A program made the position numbers and the translations under genes. This document shows positions 41,276 to 53,175 of a DNA stretch of 64,000 nucleotides, in pieces. Position 1 is the stretch's first letter; the number at the start of each line of letters is the position of its first letter. The notes under the pieces were generated by a model. That model saw only the letters and a list, made by a program, of their open reading frames with translations, had not been told where the DNA came from and did not search any database. This stretch comes from Aspidapion aeneum. Taxonomy: Eukaryota > Arthropoda > Insecta > Coleoptera > Brentidae. Location: contig OY755042.1 of the NCBI GenBank assembly GCA_963576565.1, forward strand, positions 13,122,262 to 13,186,261, in the 5' to 3' direction.

Positions 41276-44200
41276 TACTCTGCCAATCTATGGGCACCTA
41301 AGCTCACACTAGGTACTATAATTATAGTGTACGTGTGAGTTAATATATAACTAAAAACTGAAATATATTTTATTGAACTCCAGACTCAATTAACTTTCGT
41401 TTGATACCACACAAGCCATGTTTTGACTTAAACTTTAATTTTTCAAATCTACCCCCACCTCTTTTTTAAACTAAAATGTAATTTGTTTAACTCCAGACTC
41501 AATTACCTTTCGTTTGAGATCACACACGCCATATTTCCACATAAACACTAATTTTTTTAATTTACCCCCACCCTTTTTTTAAAAGTAAAATGTATTTTAT
41601 TTAACACCAGACGCAATTACCTTTCGTTTGATATCACACACGCCATATTTTTACATAAACTCTAATTTTTGAAATATACCCCCACCCTTTTATTTGGCTT
41701 GTGTTTGGTGGATTTTGTTCATTTTTAAATGGGCCCATCTCGACCCAAAACCCAGCGTAGGTACCAAATTTCATTAAAATCGGGCAAGCGGTTTTTGAGT
41801 TATGCGCGTTGGTCGTTACAGACAGACAGACATACAGACAGACATACAGACAGACATACAGACAGACATACAGACAGACATACAGACAGACATACAGACA
41901 GACATACAGACAGACATACAGACAGACATACAGACAGACATACAGACAGACATACAGACAGACATACAGACAGACATACAGACAGACATACAGACAGACA
42001 TACAGACAGACATACAGACAGACATACAGACAGACATACAGACAGACATACAGACAGACATACAGACAGACATACAGACAGACATACAGACAGACATACA
42101 GACAGACATACAGACAGACATACAGACAGACATACAGACAGACATACAGACAGACATACAGACAGACATACAGACAGACATACAGACAGACATACAGACA
42201 GACATACAGACAGACATACAGACAGACATACAGACAGACATACAGACAGACATACAGACAGACATACAGACAGACATACAGACAGACATACAGACAGACA
42301 TACAGACAGACATACAGACAGACATACAGACAGACATACAGACAGACATACAGACAGACATACAGACAGACATACAGACAGACATACAGACAGACATACA
42401 GACAGACATACTGACAGACATACAGACAGACATACAGACAGACATACAGACAGACATACAGACAGACATACAGACAGACATACAGACAGACATACAGACA
42501 GACATACAGACAGACATACAGACAGACATACAGACAGACATACAGACAGACATACAGACAGACATACAGACAGACATACAGACAGACATACAGACAGACA
42601 TACAGACAGACATACAGACAGACATACAGACAGACATACAGACAGACATACAGACAGACATACAGACAGACATACAGACAGACATACAGACAGACATACA
42701 GACAGACATACAGACAGACATACAGACAGACATACAGACAGACATACAGACAGACATACAGACAGACATACAGACAGACATACAGACAGACATACAGACA
42801 GACATACAGACAGACATACAGACAGACATACAGACAGACATACAGACAGACATACAGACAGACATACAGACAGACATACAGACAGACATACAGACAGACA
42901 TACAGACAGACATACAGACAGACATACAGACAGACATACAGACAGACATACAGACAGACATACAGACAGACATACAGACAGACATACAGACAGACATACA
43001 GACAGACATACAGACAGACATACAGACAGACATACAGACAGACATACAGACAGACATACAGACAGACATACAGACAGACATACAGACAGACATACAGACA
43101 GACATACAGACAGACATACAGACAGACATACAGACAGACATACAGACAGACATACAGACAGACATACAGACAGACATACAGACAGACATACAGACAGACA
43201 TACAGACAGACATACAGACAGACATACAGACAGACATACAGACAGACATACAGACAGACATACAGACAGACATACAGACAGACATACAGACAGACATACA
43301 GACAGACATACTGACAGACATACAGACAGACATACAGACAGACATACAGACAGACATACAGACAGACATACAGACAGACATACAGACAGACATACAGACA
43401 GACATACAGACAGACATACAGACAGACATACAGACAGACATACAGACAGACATACAGACAGACATACAGACAGACATACAGACAGACATACAGACAGACA
43501 TACAGACAGACATACAGACAGACATACAGACAGACATACAGACAGACATACAGACAGACATACAGACAGACATACAGACAGACATACAGACAGACATACA
43601 GACAGACATACAGACAGACATACAGACAGACATACAGACAGACATACAGACAGACATACAGACAGACATACAGACAGACATACAGACAGACATACAGACA
43701 GACATACAGACAGACATACAGACAGACATACAGACAGACATACAGACAGACATACAGACAGACATACAGACAGACATACAGACAGACATACAGACAGACA
43801 TACAGACAGACATACAGACAGACATACAGACAGACATACAGACAGACATACAGACAGACATACAGACAGACATACAGACAGACATACAGACAGACATACA
43901 GACAGACATACAGACAGACATACAGACAGACATACAGACAGACATACAGACAGACATACAGACAGACATACAGACAGACATACAGACAGACATACAGACA
44001 GACATACAGACAGACATACAGACAGACATACAGACAGACATACAGACAGACATACAGACAGACATACAGACAGACATACAGACAGACATACAGACAGACA
44101 TACAGACAGACATACAGACAGACATACAGACAGACATACAGACAGACATACAGACAGACATACAGACAGACATACAGACAGACATACAGACAGACATACA

Positions 44201-44485
44201 GACAGACATACAGACAGACATACAGACAGACATACAGACAGACATACAGACAGACATACAGACAGACATACAGACAGACATACAGACAGACATACAGACA
44301 GACATACAGACAGACATACAGACAGACATACAGACAGACATACAGACAGACATACAGACAGACATACAGACAGACATACAGACAGACATACAGACAGACA
44401 TACAGACAGACATACAGACAGACATACAGACAGATATACAGACAGACATACAGACAGACATACAGACAGACATACAGACAGACAT

Positions 44486-44534
<49 letters not shown>

Positions 44535-44673
44535 TGGCGCAACAAAAAAGTTTCAAAATCATCTGAAACGCAAAGATATATAAAAAATTTTGAAATCGGA
44601 GCAACTTTTTTTTTCTCGAAAAAATTAGGATCACTATAGCTCACACTACTATAGTATAGTAGTAGTGTGAGCT
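41276..44673 (-). mobile_element. HINE-like family 1, copy 3, with giant internal satellite
   Basis: On the - strand it has the same plan as copy 1: GGCAGAGTA end at 41276, right hairpin at about 41301-41340, three GGGTGGGGGTA modules, ACGCGCATAACTC block, the microsatellite, the TTGCGTTTCAGATGATTTT block, and left hairpin at 44638-44673 (intact, AGCTCACACTACTATAGTAT). The microsatellite is enlarged to 2.7 kb, against 50-95 bp in the other four copies. The insertion is in an A/T run of copy 2. Confidence 0.85.
41819..44534. repeat. 2.7-kb array of 12-bp unit CAGACAGACATA
   Basis: About 222 units of CAGACAGACATA, almost perfect, with about 50 bp of pure CAGA at the right end. Only three substitutions were noticed: 42412 (A to T), 43312 (A to T) and 44435 (C to T). 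The first two are the same change exactly 900 bp (75 units) apart. Because the 12-mer has no stop in most frames, frames of over 900 codons stay open on both strands; these are not genes. Confidence 0.95.
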
Positions 44674-45300
44674 AAAAAGGGTGGGGGTATATTTTAAAAA
44701 TTAGAGTTTAAGTAAAAATATGGCGTGTGTGATATCAAACGAAAGGTAATTGAGTCCGGAGTTTAACAAAATATATTTTAGTTTTTTGTTTTTTTTAAGG
44801 GTGGGGGTAGATATCAAAAATTTCAGTCTAAGTCAAAACATGGTTTGTGTGGTATCAAAGAAAAGGTAATTTAGTCTGCAGTTGAATAAAATATATTTCA
44901 GTTTTTAGTTATATTAGCTCACACATACACTATAACTATAGTACCTAGTGTGAGCTTAGGGGCCAATATATTGGCAGAGTATTTTTTTATTATAACTTTT
45001 GAACTGTAAAATCGATTTTAATGGGACAAACGCACTTGGCAGAGAATTAATCGGTGATTTGACCAAATATATTTTTTTGTCGATCACCTCAAAATTCAAG
45101 GTGACGGCCGAAAATAAACTATACCTTTCAAAGATGCTCGTACAAATCAGTAAAATCGTTTCAGTGGTTCTAAAATAATATTTTTGTTTCAACCATTGTT
45201 TTGCATATTACCTATGCGATTGCCTTGCCAATCATGTCAGCATTTATTTCCTTATGAATTCATTACTACTAAAATCGGTTCAGTAATAATGAATCTTTAA

Positions 45301-47831
45301 CCCAACTAACATTTATAGTAGCGGCTACAGGTTCAACAGGCTTTGCTACTTTCTTATAGTAGAAATGTGGTGATCCCAACCAAAATTTGTTACTTTTTAG
45401 TTCTAACTACTATTTAGTATCAGGAAATAGTAGATGTTTCGTAAAAACGACCCTCAAAACTACTTCTTAGGATTGTTTAGTTTTACTTTCTTTTTAGTCG
45501 TTATTTCGTAGTCGCCCTGACTTTTATATCCTACTTCATTACCACTAGAAAGTTAAGCTTCATTGGAGTCCCAAACAAGTGTATCCGATAACTACATTAT
45601 AACTTTAATTTTTACCACAAAAGTTTGTGTCATCATAGTAACATCTGATGTAACAATGTAGACAAAATAACTTTTTGGATCAACTTTAAAGCCGCAACTA
45701 CTTTGACTTTTATTTTAATGTCGATTTTTTAAAGTAATCTCTCCTTCCTGTTTCTACTTTGAAAACGTAGACTTTTTGAAGTCGCATCTTGGTCGCACAC
45801 ATGCTTAACTTACTTTTTGTGGCTCCTTTTATAATATGGGAATATTAGGAATAGTTTTGCAAATTTTTTTTTACCTACCTTGAGCAGTCCATTTTTTCGA
45901 GCTCATTGCTTGACCATTTTGCAAAACAATCAAAATGCAAAATATTGATCCAAAGTATCGAGTACCGCACACGGATTTTAAGAATTCCCTGGTGCATGCT
46001 TAATCTCCATCCTTAATCTTTTACGCTACTTGTTGCTGTTCTATTCTTGCACTGTCTTTACGGTCCTTCCTGGTTTGTGCTGTGGCACCACCCTATCGCC
46101 ATCGTAACCCTCTTGTGCGGACTAAACCGAATTCGTTTATCTATGCCTCTTGTGCTGACCACAGAAAAAAAAGCTGCGGTTCGGTCTGAATTAAGCTATG
46201 GTGCTGACGTGTCGTGTCTCACTGTGATTCATTTTAGGTGTTGAGCTTGGTAATTTGTCTTTTTGGTTTTCTTAAAATATGTGCTGTTGTTAAAGCTTGG
46301 TTTGAAGTGAATAAACTTAAATTTGTGCTGTGTTTTGTGCCAGGCTTTATTGCAATAGGTCCCTAATATCTAATTTATGCACGGCCCCTAAAATAACCTC
46401 TAGGATATGCTAGACTTCATCTAGGAACTTTTGCGCTGTTTGCGGCTAATAAAGTTAGATATATCGTGGTTACATGCGGATTTCTAAGCGATCTAACAAG
46501 TCTCAGAGATTGTTTTTTTACTTATAGGGCTTATAATAATAAGAATTACTGAATATTGACAATGCCAAAATATCTGAAAACAATAAAAAATACTACATAC
46601 GAATTGTGAGAGCAATGTGTAAATAAAAAAAGTAACAATAAGTTGATTTCATTGATGTGACTACGTTCTTTTAGTTCCTTGACCAACACTTCCTAGAAAT
46701 TCTAGAATAGGGATCATGCTCTCGACTGCAACATACATTTTTAAGAAACACTTTTTATTGGCACTTCATTTATTGTTCTAATGGAATTTAATTTATCTTG
46801 TTTTTGTTTAAAAACCTACCACAAATTCACGTTCGTACATAACCAGTGGTGCTGTTGTTGGCAGAAACGGCAAATGACAAGTGGCGACACACCAATAACT
46901 TGAGGGTAGTAGTTATACTTATCGCGTGGTTCCTATCACTCTGTAGACGTTTTCTAGTGGCGAAAGCTAGTTAATAATACGTTTCTGCAACGAAGGAGTA
47001 GAAATTCGAGTGTGTTATGTAGATCTAAAAAGGAATGCCGACATAAAAGTCGTAAGTGACACGTTGCCGTAACTTAGGCTCACTTTCAAGTAACCCTTTC
47101 GACTATCAGGGAATATAGTTTGGGACGCCATGTTTTTATGTAAGAAAGAAAATTTAATATTTTTGTTGTCGTTTTATGAGCTCATATTAAAGAGCTATAC
47201 TATTTTATAAACAAATTAGTTGAAGCTTACCAAAAATGCTCTTCTTAAGCACCATTTGTTGGAGTTAACTGTTGATTATGAAAACATAACCTCCAAAATC
47301 ACAACACAAAAATTCCATCAGTTACCAGAAAACGGCTCAATTTTACGGGCGCACCGGTTTTTTGCAATATATATAATGCATGTTATACAAAAACTTTGCG
47401 TCGCACTCGAATTTTGATCCTCTGCTCGTAAATTCTCACACTTTTGGATAACATAGTACATATTATAACCATAACCAAACAAAAAAACTAAGCGAGTCTG
47501 TTTACTGTTGTGTCCACCATATTGTGTAACAATTCTACCAAAAAGAAACAATTATATTATTTGCAACTACATCGCAACTTTTATGCCATTACGGAAAAAA
47601 AACAGCCTCTACGACGTAGTAGATACCTGGCTACGACGTAGTAGTGTAGTTGTTACTACAGTGACTTTAAACACTTTGCCAAGTAGTTATAACCAGAAAT
47701 TGGTTCCCCACTTAGAGAATTATAACGTCGCTGTATGGTATACTGAGACGTAGCGGGAGTACGTTGCGGTTACTTTTAAGAAATTCTTTCTAGTTGGGGT
47801 TTCGTCGTTACAACTTTAAATGTTTGTTGGG
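45301..47831. mobile_element. Inner TIR element CCCAAC(T/A)AACATTTA
   Basis: The ends CCCAACTAACATTTATAGT and ACTTTAAATGTTTGTTGGG are inverted copies, with weaker similarity beyond (GGCTAC..., CGTAGT...). It interrupts the inverted modules of the CCGGGTGGGC element, whose mirror sequences resume on both sides (45200-45300 against 47832-47930). About 2.5 kb; no transposase frame was found. CTACGACGTAGTA occurs twice near 47610 and 47632. Confidence 0.55.
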
Positions 47832-48895
47832 AAGGAAATGAATGCAGTCAGGATTGGCAATGCAATCGTATAATCTGTAAAACAATGGCTCAAACCAAAA
47901 TAGATTTTTTGAGAACCATCACACCGATTTTACTAATTTGTACCTGGTTATATGGGGGAATAGTAGTGCTTTTCTATAAATTAAAAAGAAAACCTAAAAC
48001 ATTTTAGGAAAATAACGAAAAAACACGCGATTTTTAAGAATACTTGAGTATGATTCTGTCCGCCATCTTAAACTTTTAGATGGCGATAAACCTTGACCAT
48101 GATTTTTAAAAAGCAATCACTTCTCACTAGGATGTTTTTTATTTCATTAAAATCGGTTCAGTAGAAATGAATTTAAAAGGAAATAAATGCAGACATGAAA
48201 GGTAAGGGAATCGTATAATAGGCACAATAATGGTTGAAATAAAAAAATTTTTTTTTTAGAACCATCGAACCGATTTTGCTGCTTCATACCTTGTTTTGCG
48301 TGGCAAGAACGCAGCTTGTTTACTAATTTAGAAAAATTATTAAAGCATGTGCGCAACACAAGAATAAACGAGCATCTTTGAAGAGTACAATTTAATTTCG
48401 TCCGGCATCTTGGGTTTTGAGATGGCGGAGAAAAAAAATATTTATTTGAAACTCTGATTAATTCTCTGCCAAGTGCAGTTTGCCTCATTAAAATCAATGG
48501 TATAGTTCAAAAGTTATATTGAAAAAATTGGCCCACCCGGTATATCGTTCTGAAGAAATGCGCAATTATCTATACCGGGTTTCTAAGGTGAGGTCTAGGG
48601 ATAAGTTTTTCAAAATCAGAAAGAAATCCCAAATAGAGCTCTGCGCGTCAAAAAGAAACCGGTATATTGCTCAGCGCTGCCAGTTCTTTATGATGAGTGA
48701 GTTGAATAAAACAAAAATTTAAGAAAATAATGAATTGGGAATGTTTTTCTGCTTTTAAAATTTAGTGGGAACAGAGCCCATGAACGGCCTCTCTCTGTCT
48801 TATTTAGTTTTCTGTTTGAAACGTGTCAGACGTACGCACGGGTTTTTGGCTTTCTAGGGAATGCTGTGTAGTATGCTTTATCGGCGCTAATATAC

Positions 48896-49511
48896 TGTCC
48901 GGCCAGGATAAAATGAGGCGCAAAAGAGATGGCTCAACTCAATCTATCTCCCTCTGTTTACAGCACTTTTATCTTACTGGGTGGTCTTTATTTTTAGCAA
49001 ATTTACCATGAACAAAATTTTATTATTACAAGAAAACACGGTACTCGTATGGTACGTTTAACGAAATCAACTCCAGTCCGTTCATAATTCACACTCTTTT
49101 ATTGAGCTTCTATTATTACCGCTTCTATTGTTATCTCTGGGCTCAAACAGGATGACTAGGCACCTTTCATACACATTCTAAAATTCAAACAGAATTTAGA
49201 ATTTTATTTTTAATAAAACTGTGTGAGTTCCAATTTTGAAGATATAACGAATGGTTTTCGTTTCGTACGCACCTACCTAATGAAATAGGTAGGTACCTAT
49301 ATAATAAAATACGTATAAAAGCTTTGGAAAATATTTATTTTTAAGAAAAATAAGGTATGAAATTTTCTAACAAAAAAGGCTTAACAGGAGTAAAATATAA
49401 AATTAATACCTAATAATGATGAATTAAAATATTAAGGCACGCCAGTGGACAGAGAAAGATAGCGCTAATTGAAGCCATCTCTTTTGCGCCTCATTTTATT
49501 CTGGCCGGACA
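48896..49511. mobile_element. TIR element TGTCCGGCCAG, copy B
   Basis: The termini TGTCCGGCCAGGATAAAATG and CATTTTATTCTGGCCGGACA pair over about 38 bp, including GCGCAAAAGAGATGGCT. The interior follows copy A at 4364-5012, with a few indels. Noncoding. Confidence 0.8.
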
Positions 49512-49812
49512 ATAAGTGCCTATAATTTTTCCGAAAAAAATTCTAAAAACTAGTTGACAAGTATAGTCCTTTCATTTCAAAAAGCCACCAAAAAAACCAT
49601 AATAAAATTTGAAGTGTGAAACCCATTAAGGAATCCTAAACAAATAAAAGAGAATATGGGCCTGACTGGGAACTTTTTATAGTATACAGTCAAGTAAAAT
49701 AAAACGTTTAATAAAAGTTGGTGCTTAATACGTATAATAATCATTAATAGATAGGTACTATACATTTTATTTAAATGTAACATTAGGTACAGGATGAATT
49801 GTTATAACAGGT

Positions 49813-49814
<2 letters not shown>

Positions 49815-49894
<80 letters not shown>
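49815..49894. repeat. (TA)n microsatellite, about 80 bp
   Basis: A pure alternation of T and A, next to the left end of the foldback MITE. Such runs are common insertion sites of TA-target elements. Confidence 0.95.
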
Positions 49895-49900
<6 letters not shown>

Positions 49901-50645
49901 CTAGTTGGATCCATATGGAAAACTTTTTTATTTTTAATTTAGGAAAGAAAGTTATTCTTTATAAAAAGTTCTTCTTATGCATGTTTTAAAATTTAAAATA
50001 CAATGGTCAGATGTCAAATTTTTTCAGTCGCATACGAGGTTTGTCAAAAAATATAAATTTTGACCAAGAGTAAATTTTTGACAATATCGAAAATTGTTAT
50101 AAAGAAAAGTCAATTAAAACTAAAAGCCTTGTTTAAAGATGCTGTTACCACCATTTACATTAAAAAGAAAATATTTCAGTTTTTTTCATAATATGTACAT
50201 ATTTCAACAATAACAATGTAAAAACTGTAGTTGGACGTAACTTAGTCAAATGGATTAATGTAGCCGTCAAAATGCGTTAGAATATATAAAACACATAAGA
50301 ATAGTGGAATGGAATGTGTATAATGTAGAAAAACTAGTCAAAATTAACTAAACATAATTTTTAATTAAAAATTGATATAATTGCATATTTAAACATAGTT
50401 TTTAGTTCTGATTAACTTTTATTTACAACTATTTTCGATATTGATGAAAATAAAGGTATTTTACTTTTAAGCAAAATTTATATTTTTTGACAAACCTTGT
50501 ATACGACTAAAGACATTTGATATCTGATGATTCGATTCTAGGTTTTAGAACATGCAGAACTTTTTATGAAGAATAACTTTTTTTCCTAAAGTTAAAAGCG
50601 AGGTTAAAAGTAAACAAGTTTTCCATATGGTTCCAACTTAGCTAG
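49895..50645. mobile_element. Foldback MITE with arms about 200 bp
   Basis: The left arm (GGATCCATATGGAAAACTTT, then GAAAGTTATTCTTTATAAAA, then GAGGTTTGTCAAAAAATATA) is mirrored on the right by TATATTTTTTGACAAACCTT, ATGAAGAATAACTTT and AAGTTTTCCATATGGTTCC. The central 330 bp are AT-rich and noncoding. Confidence 0.75.
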
Positions 50646-50795
50646 AAATAATTTAGATCAAAAGTTTTTTCTTAAATACCAATGCAATAATGCAAGGACT
50701 CAAAATCACCAAAAGCGAAAAATTATTTTTAAAAATACTATACTGTGATACTAACGACACATATATGGTTTTACCAAATTATACATATGTTGTTT

Positions 50796-50868
50796 TGGTG
50801 GCTCAATTGGGAGAGGGTTTGCGTACAAAGCAAGAGGTTCTAGGTTTGATCCCTGGCCAAAACACAGA
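50796..50868 (+). repeat. tRNA-derived SINE-like segment
   Basis: GGTGGCTCAATTGGGAGAGG resembles a tRNA D-arm (A box), and 35 bases later GGTTCTAGGTTTGATCCCTG resembles a T-arm with a B box (GGTTTGATCCC, against the consensus GGTTCGANNCC). The spacing is right for a Pol III promoter. The acceptor stem cannot be closed, so this is a SINE head or tRNA pseudogene, not a working tRNA. Confidence 0.6.
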
Positions 50869-51412
50869 AATTTTTTTTTATAATTTTTGGTTATTTAACT
50901 TTACTTGTTCTTTATAAAAAAGTTTGTAGTGGTACCTTTTTTTTAAGTCACCATATATAAAATTTACATAGAAAGTTTAAATTCCGCAGACACTAATGGT
51001 ACCACCACTTCTTCTCCTCCTTGGTCCTCAAATGGTCTCCAAAAATTTGTTTGTGGTGTTTCAAATGGCCGCCAAAACGCCATTATTAATAAATATCACT
51101 GATTAGGTCCTCACTTATAAAATCAAACTAAAATGTACAGGTTTATAATTGTTATTATTCACAATAATAATTCAAATCCCTTATATAAACAGTAACCGCG
51201 GACAATTTCAAAATGAGTTTGACCCTGTATTAAAGAATGCAGGTGGTACCTTTCGAAGGCGTTTGCTATATTTCGAGAAGGGATTAGGTACTTATAGAAT
51301 GGAATAAGGTATGTTCAAAACTTAAACTTTAAAGAATGAAGTATACCAAGCCGTGCTTAAAACACAGAAATTCTTCCCAAAATTTGAAAATAAATTTTCA
51401 ATTTTTGCATAG

Positions 51413-51850
51413 ACTCCTGGAAAACCCTAAATGGTTATTATGATTAAAGTGGCGTGTCTCAATTATTTATGTGGCTTTTTGAAATGACAGAACTATACTT
51501 TCTGTAATAAAAAAGACAAATCCGAGTTGCAGATGAGGCCTTTTGCTACGCGAGTGCTTTTTTTTAAACAGATTGCTTAAAAACAAGTTTTTAATTTTTC
51601 CATGGGTAAAATTAGAAACACGAATGGTATTGTAAGATTATTTTTTGAATGAGCAAAATAATAATTTTTTATTATTATTGTAATTTAATATATTAAATAA
51701 AGCTATATCATAACTGCATACAGAATCAACGTGTTTTTGTTTTGGCAGGGCCTATCAACATTTTTTATGGAAAAATGACATGAGCATTTGACGTTAAAAT
51801 GCGTTGTTATGATTGCACGGGGGAAAGAGTCGACAAAAATCAAATCAAAA
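51413..51850. other. Unassigned intron sequence
   Basis: About 440 bp. No gene or repeat partner was recognised. Confidence 0.4.
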
Positions 51851-51938
51851 ACTAGCAGTTGGCGAGATTTCTAAGTAATAGTGGTATAAAAGGCCGCTTT
51901 TATACCACTATTACTTAGAAATCTCGCCAACTGCTAGT
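51851..51938. repeat. Perfect 41-bp hairpin with 6-base loop
   Basis: 51851-51891 starts ACTAGCAGTTGGCGAGATTT and runs to ATAAAA; 51898-51938 is its exact reverse complement. The loop is GGCCGC. All 41 pairs match. A further inverted pair lies just downstream (CATGGAGCAATAAACTTG at 51942 and CAAGTTTATTGCTCCATG at 52057). Confidence 0.95.
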
Positions 51939-52115
51939 TTACATGGAGCAATAAACTTGCAGTTTCATGCAAGATTAGTGTTCCTGAACGATATATGTTT
52001 CTTCTTTGTTTATACAACAGATGTCATGGCAGGGACCTTAATCTTGCATGCAACTACAAGTTTATTGCTCCATGTCGAGCGGCCTTTACACAAAGTGCCT
52101 TTGTCGCAAATTATA

Positions 52116-52819
52116 CAGGGTGTCCCATAACTTAGGGGCCATAGTGCAGCAGGTGATAGAGGAGGTTATTTCCGAGAAAAAAGTTTGTATAATATGGGAG
52201 TCAACACATATCTGTTTTTAAGATGTAGGATTTTTAAATTTAGAGGAGTGGGGGAAAGGGGGTTTTACAAAAAAAAGAAAATCTGTCATAGCCAGCTGAA
52301 TACTCAGCTAATAGTATTCCTTTTTTTCATAAAATTACAAGTTGAGGAGATACAGGCTGTCATAGTAACCTCCAAAAAGTTATAAAAAATATTAATTTAT
52401 TTTTATTTTAATTTTTGGTTATTCTTTTAAAAAATATCAATAATATTTTATTATTATGTCTCGCTAGAGACTTGTTTTTTTTTTAATAAAAAAATCTACA
52501 AAAAATATTTAATATGGCATTTTTAAAAGTTTATACCAAAAAAAAAGTTTTTTCTAAAACAAATTGACCGACTAATTTTTTTCAAAATAATTTTTATATC
52601 AATTTATTGCTCTTGTTCTAGCACACGACTATACCCAATTTTATATTTTTACTGCGTTTTTTTAAAATGTTATTATCAAAAATATTAAAAAAATTGCCAA
52701 CTTTGATGTTCTGTATCTCGACAAAGAAAGAGTTTTGACTCATGCATTATAGAAACTTTTTTAACAGACATGACCTACTCACCTGTTGGCCTATGGCCCC
52801 TAAGTTATGGGACACCCTG
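52116..52819. mobile_element. CAGGGTGTCCCATAA MITE, copy 2 (intact ends)
   Basis: It starts CAGGGTGTCCCATAACTTAG and ends with the perfect complement; the TIR covers about 32 bp. TA flanks are at 52114-52115 and 52820-52821. It contains an inverted TCTCGCTAGAGA. 704 bp, noncoding. It ends 131 bp before the exon at 52951. Confidence 0.9.
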
Positions 52820-52950
52820 TATAAACATAAAACTGCCTGAAGGTCCTAGTTGTTTCGACGGTTATTTTCATTTTTTTTGAGAGGCAAACAATATAATCAT
52901 TAAACTTCTAACTTATAATATTTAACTTATCGTTATTATTGTTTTAATAG

Positions 52951-53019
52951 CTGCAGTCGTTCAGGCGTTTTGGATGTGTGTCATTGCCTTTCTCACAAAA
53001 GATCAGGCGAATCTTTCGG
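52951..53019 (+). CDS. SLC17-type MFS transporter, exon with TM9
   Basis: A 69-bp exon. With the carried base it reads AAVVQAFWMCVIAFLTKDQA and NLSG, a helix plus a short polar loop, as expected after 'RRFFSMFG'. In the family this region reads 'RK.fn.iG.lgpal.ll.l.yv..d'. The acceptor TTTTAATAG ends at 52950; the donor GTAAGT is at 53020; the exon ends after the first base of a Gly codon. The length and hydrophobicity fit, but by itself it is the least conserved exon. Exons for TM10-TM12 (about 120-140 residues) were not found up to 64000. Confidence 0.8.
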
Positions 53020-53067
53020 GTAAGTTTTACCAATGATTACGCAAATAGATATGCAACAATAACAACA

Positions 53068-53175
53068 ACAACAAACTTAATGACACTAACGGACAGATGG
53101 CTCTGCCGTTTCATCATTGGAACTACATGAATATACGGCAGAGTCATCTGTCCGCTGCTGTTATTAAGTTTGTTG
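53068..53175. mobile_element. 108-bp palindromic MITE
   Basis: The arms CAACAAACTTAATGAC, CGGACAGATGGCTCTGCCGT and the inverted ACGGCAGAGTCATCTGTCCG, ATTAAGTTTGTTG give arms of about 40 bp. Starts 48 bp after the donor at 53020. Confidence 0.75.

Larger units (their letters stand above)
40850..44981 (+). mobile_element. HINE-like family 1, copy 2, split by copy 3
   Basis: The left part is 40850-41275 and the right part 44674-44981. Joined, they follow copy 1 through the module order. The left hairpin has lost part of its second arm and the microsatellite is short (about 40975-41030). Copy 3 lies between in reverse orientation. The right hairpin and GGCAGAGTA end are intact. Confidence 0.8.
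40822..48540. mobile_element. TIR element CCGGGTGGGC, host of nested insertions
   Basis: The termini CCGGGTGGGC and GCCCACCCGG are flanked by TA at 40820-40821 and 48541-48542. After a HINE-like insertion (40850-44981), the left TIR resumes at 44985 with TAACTTTTGAACTGTAAAAT and CTTGGCAGAGAATTAATC, the mirror of 48430-48525. Without insertions the element would be about 3.6 kb. Internal modules (TTTAGAACCACTGAA...CGATTTTACT-like and ATTTATTTCCTT) occur in both orientations. No transposase frame is seen. Confidence 0.7.
49562..51412 (-). repeat. Long interspersed repeat A, copy 2 (inverted)
   Basis: It matches window positions 1-1474 in reverse and shows the full left part that the window edge cuts in copy 1. 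It is enlarged by a (TA)n run, a foldback MITE (49895-50645) and a tRNA-like SINE segment. Confidence 0.75.

Noticed and set aside
41729..44644. Open frames of over 900 codons on both strands (DRHT, DIQT, SVCL and SVCM repeats)
   Set aside because: They exist only because a 12-bp unit without stops is repeated about 222 times; all are shadows of the satellite in a non-coding element.
48147..48497. 116-codon frame on the - strand
   Set aside because: It falls in the inverted modules of the CCGGGTGGGC element and has no domain signature.
50796..50868. Possible functional tRNA gene
   Set aside because: A- and B-box-like segments are present but no closed acceptor stem or clear anticodon arm; better read as a SINE head.
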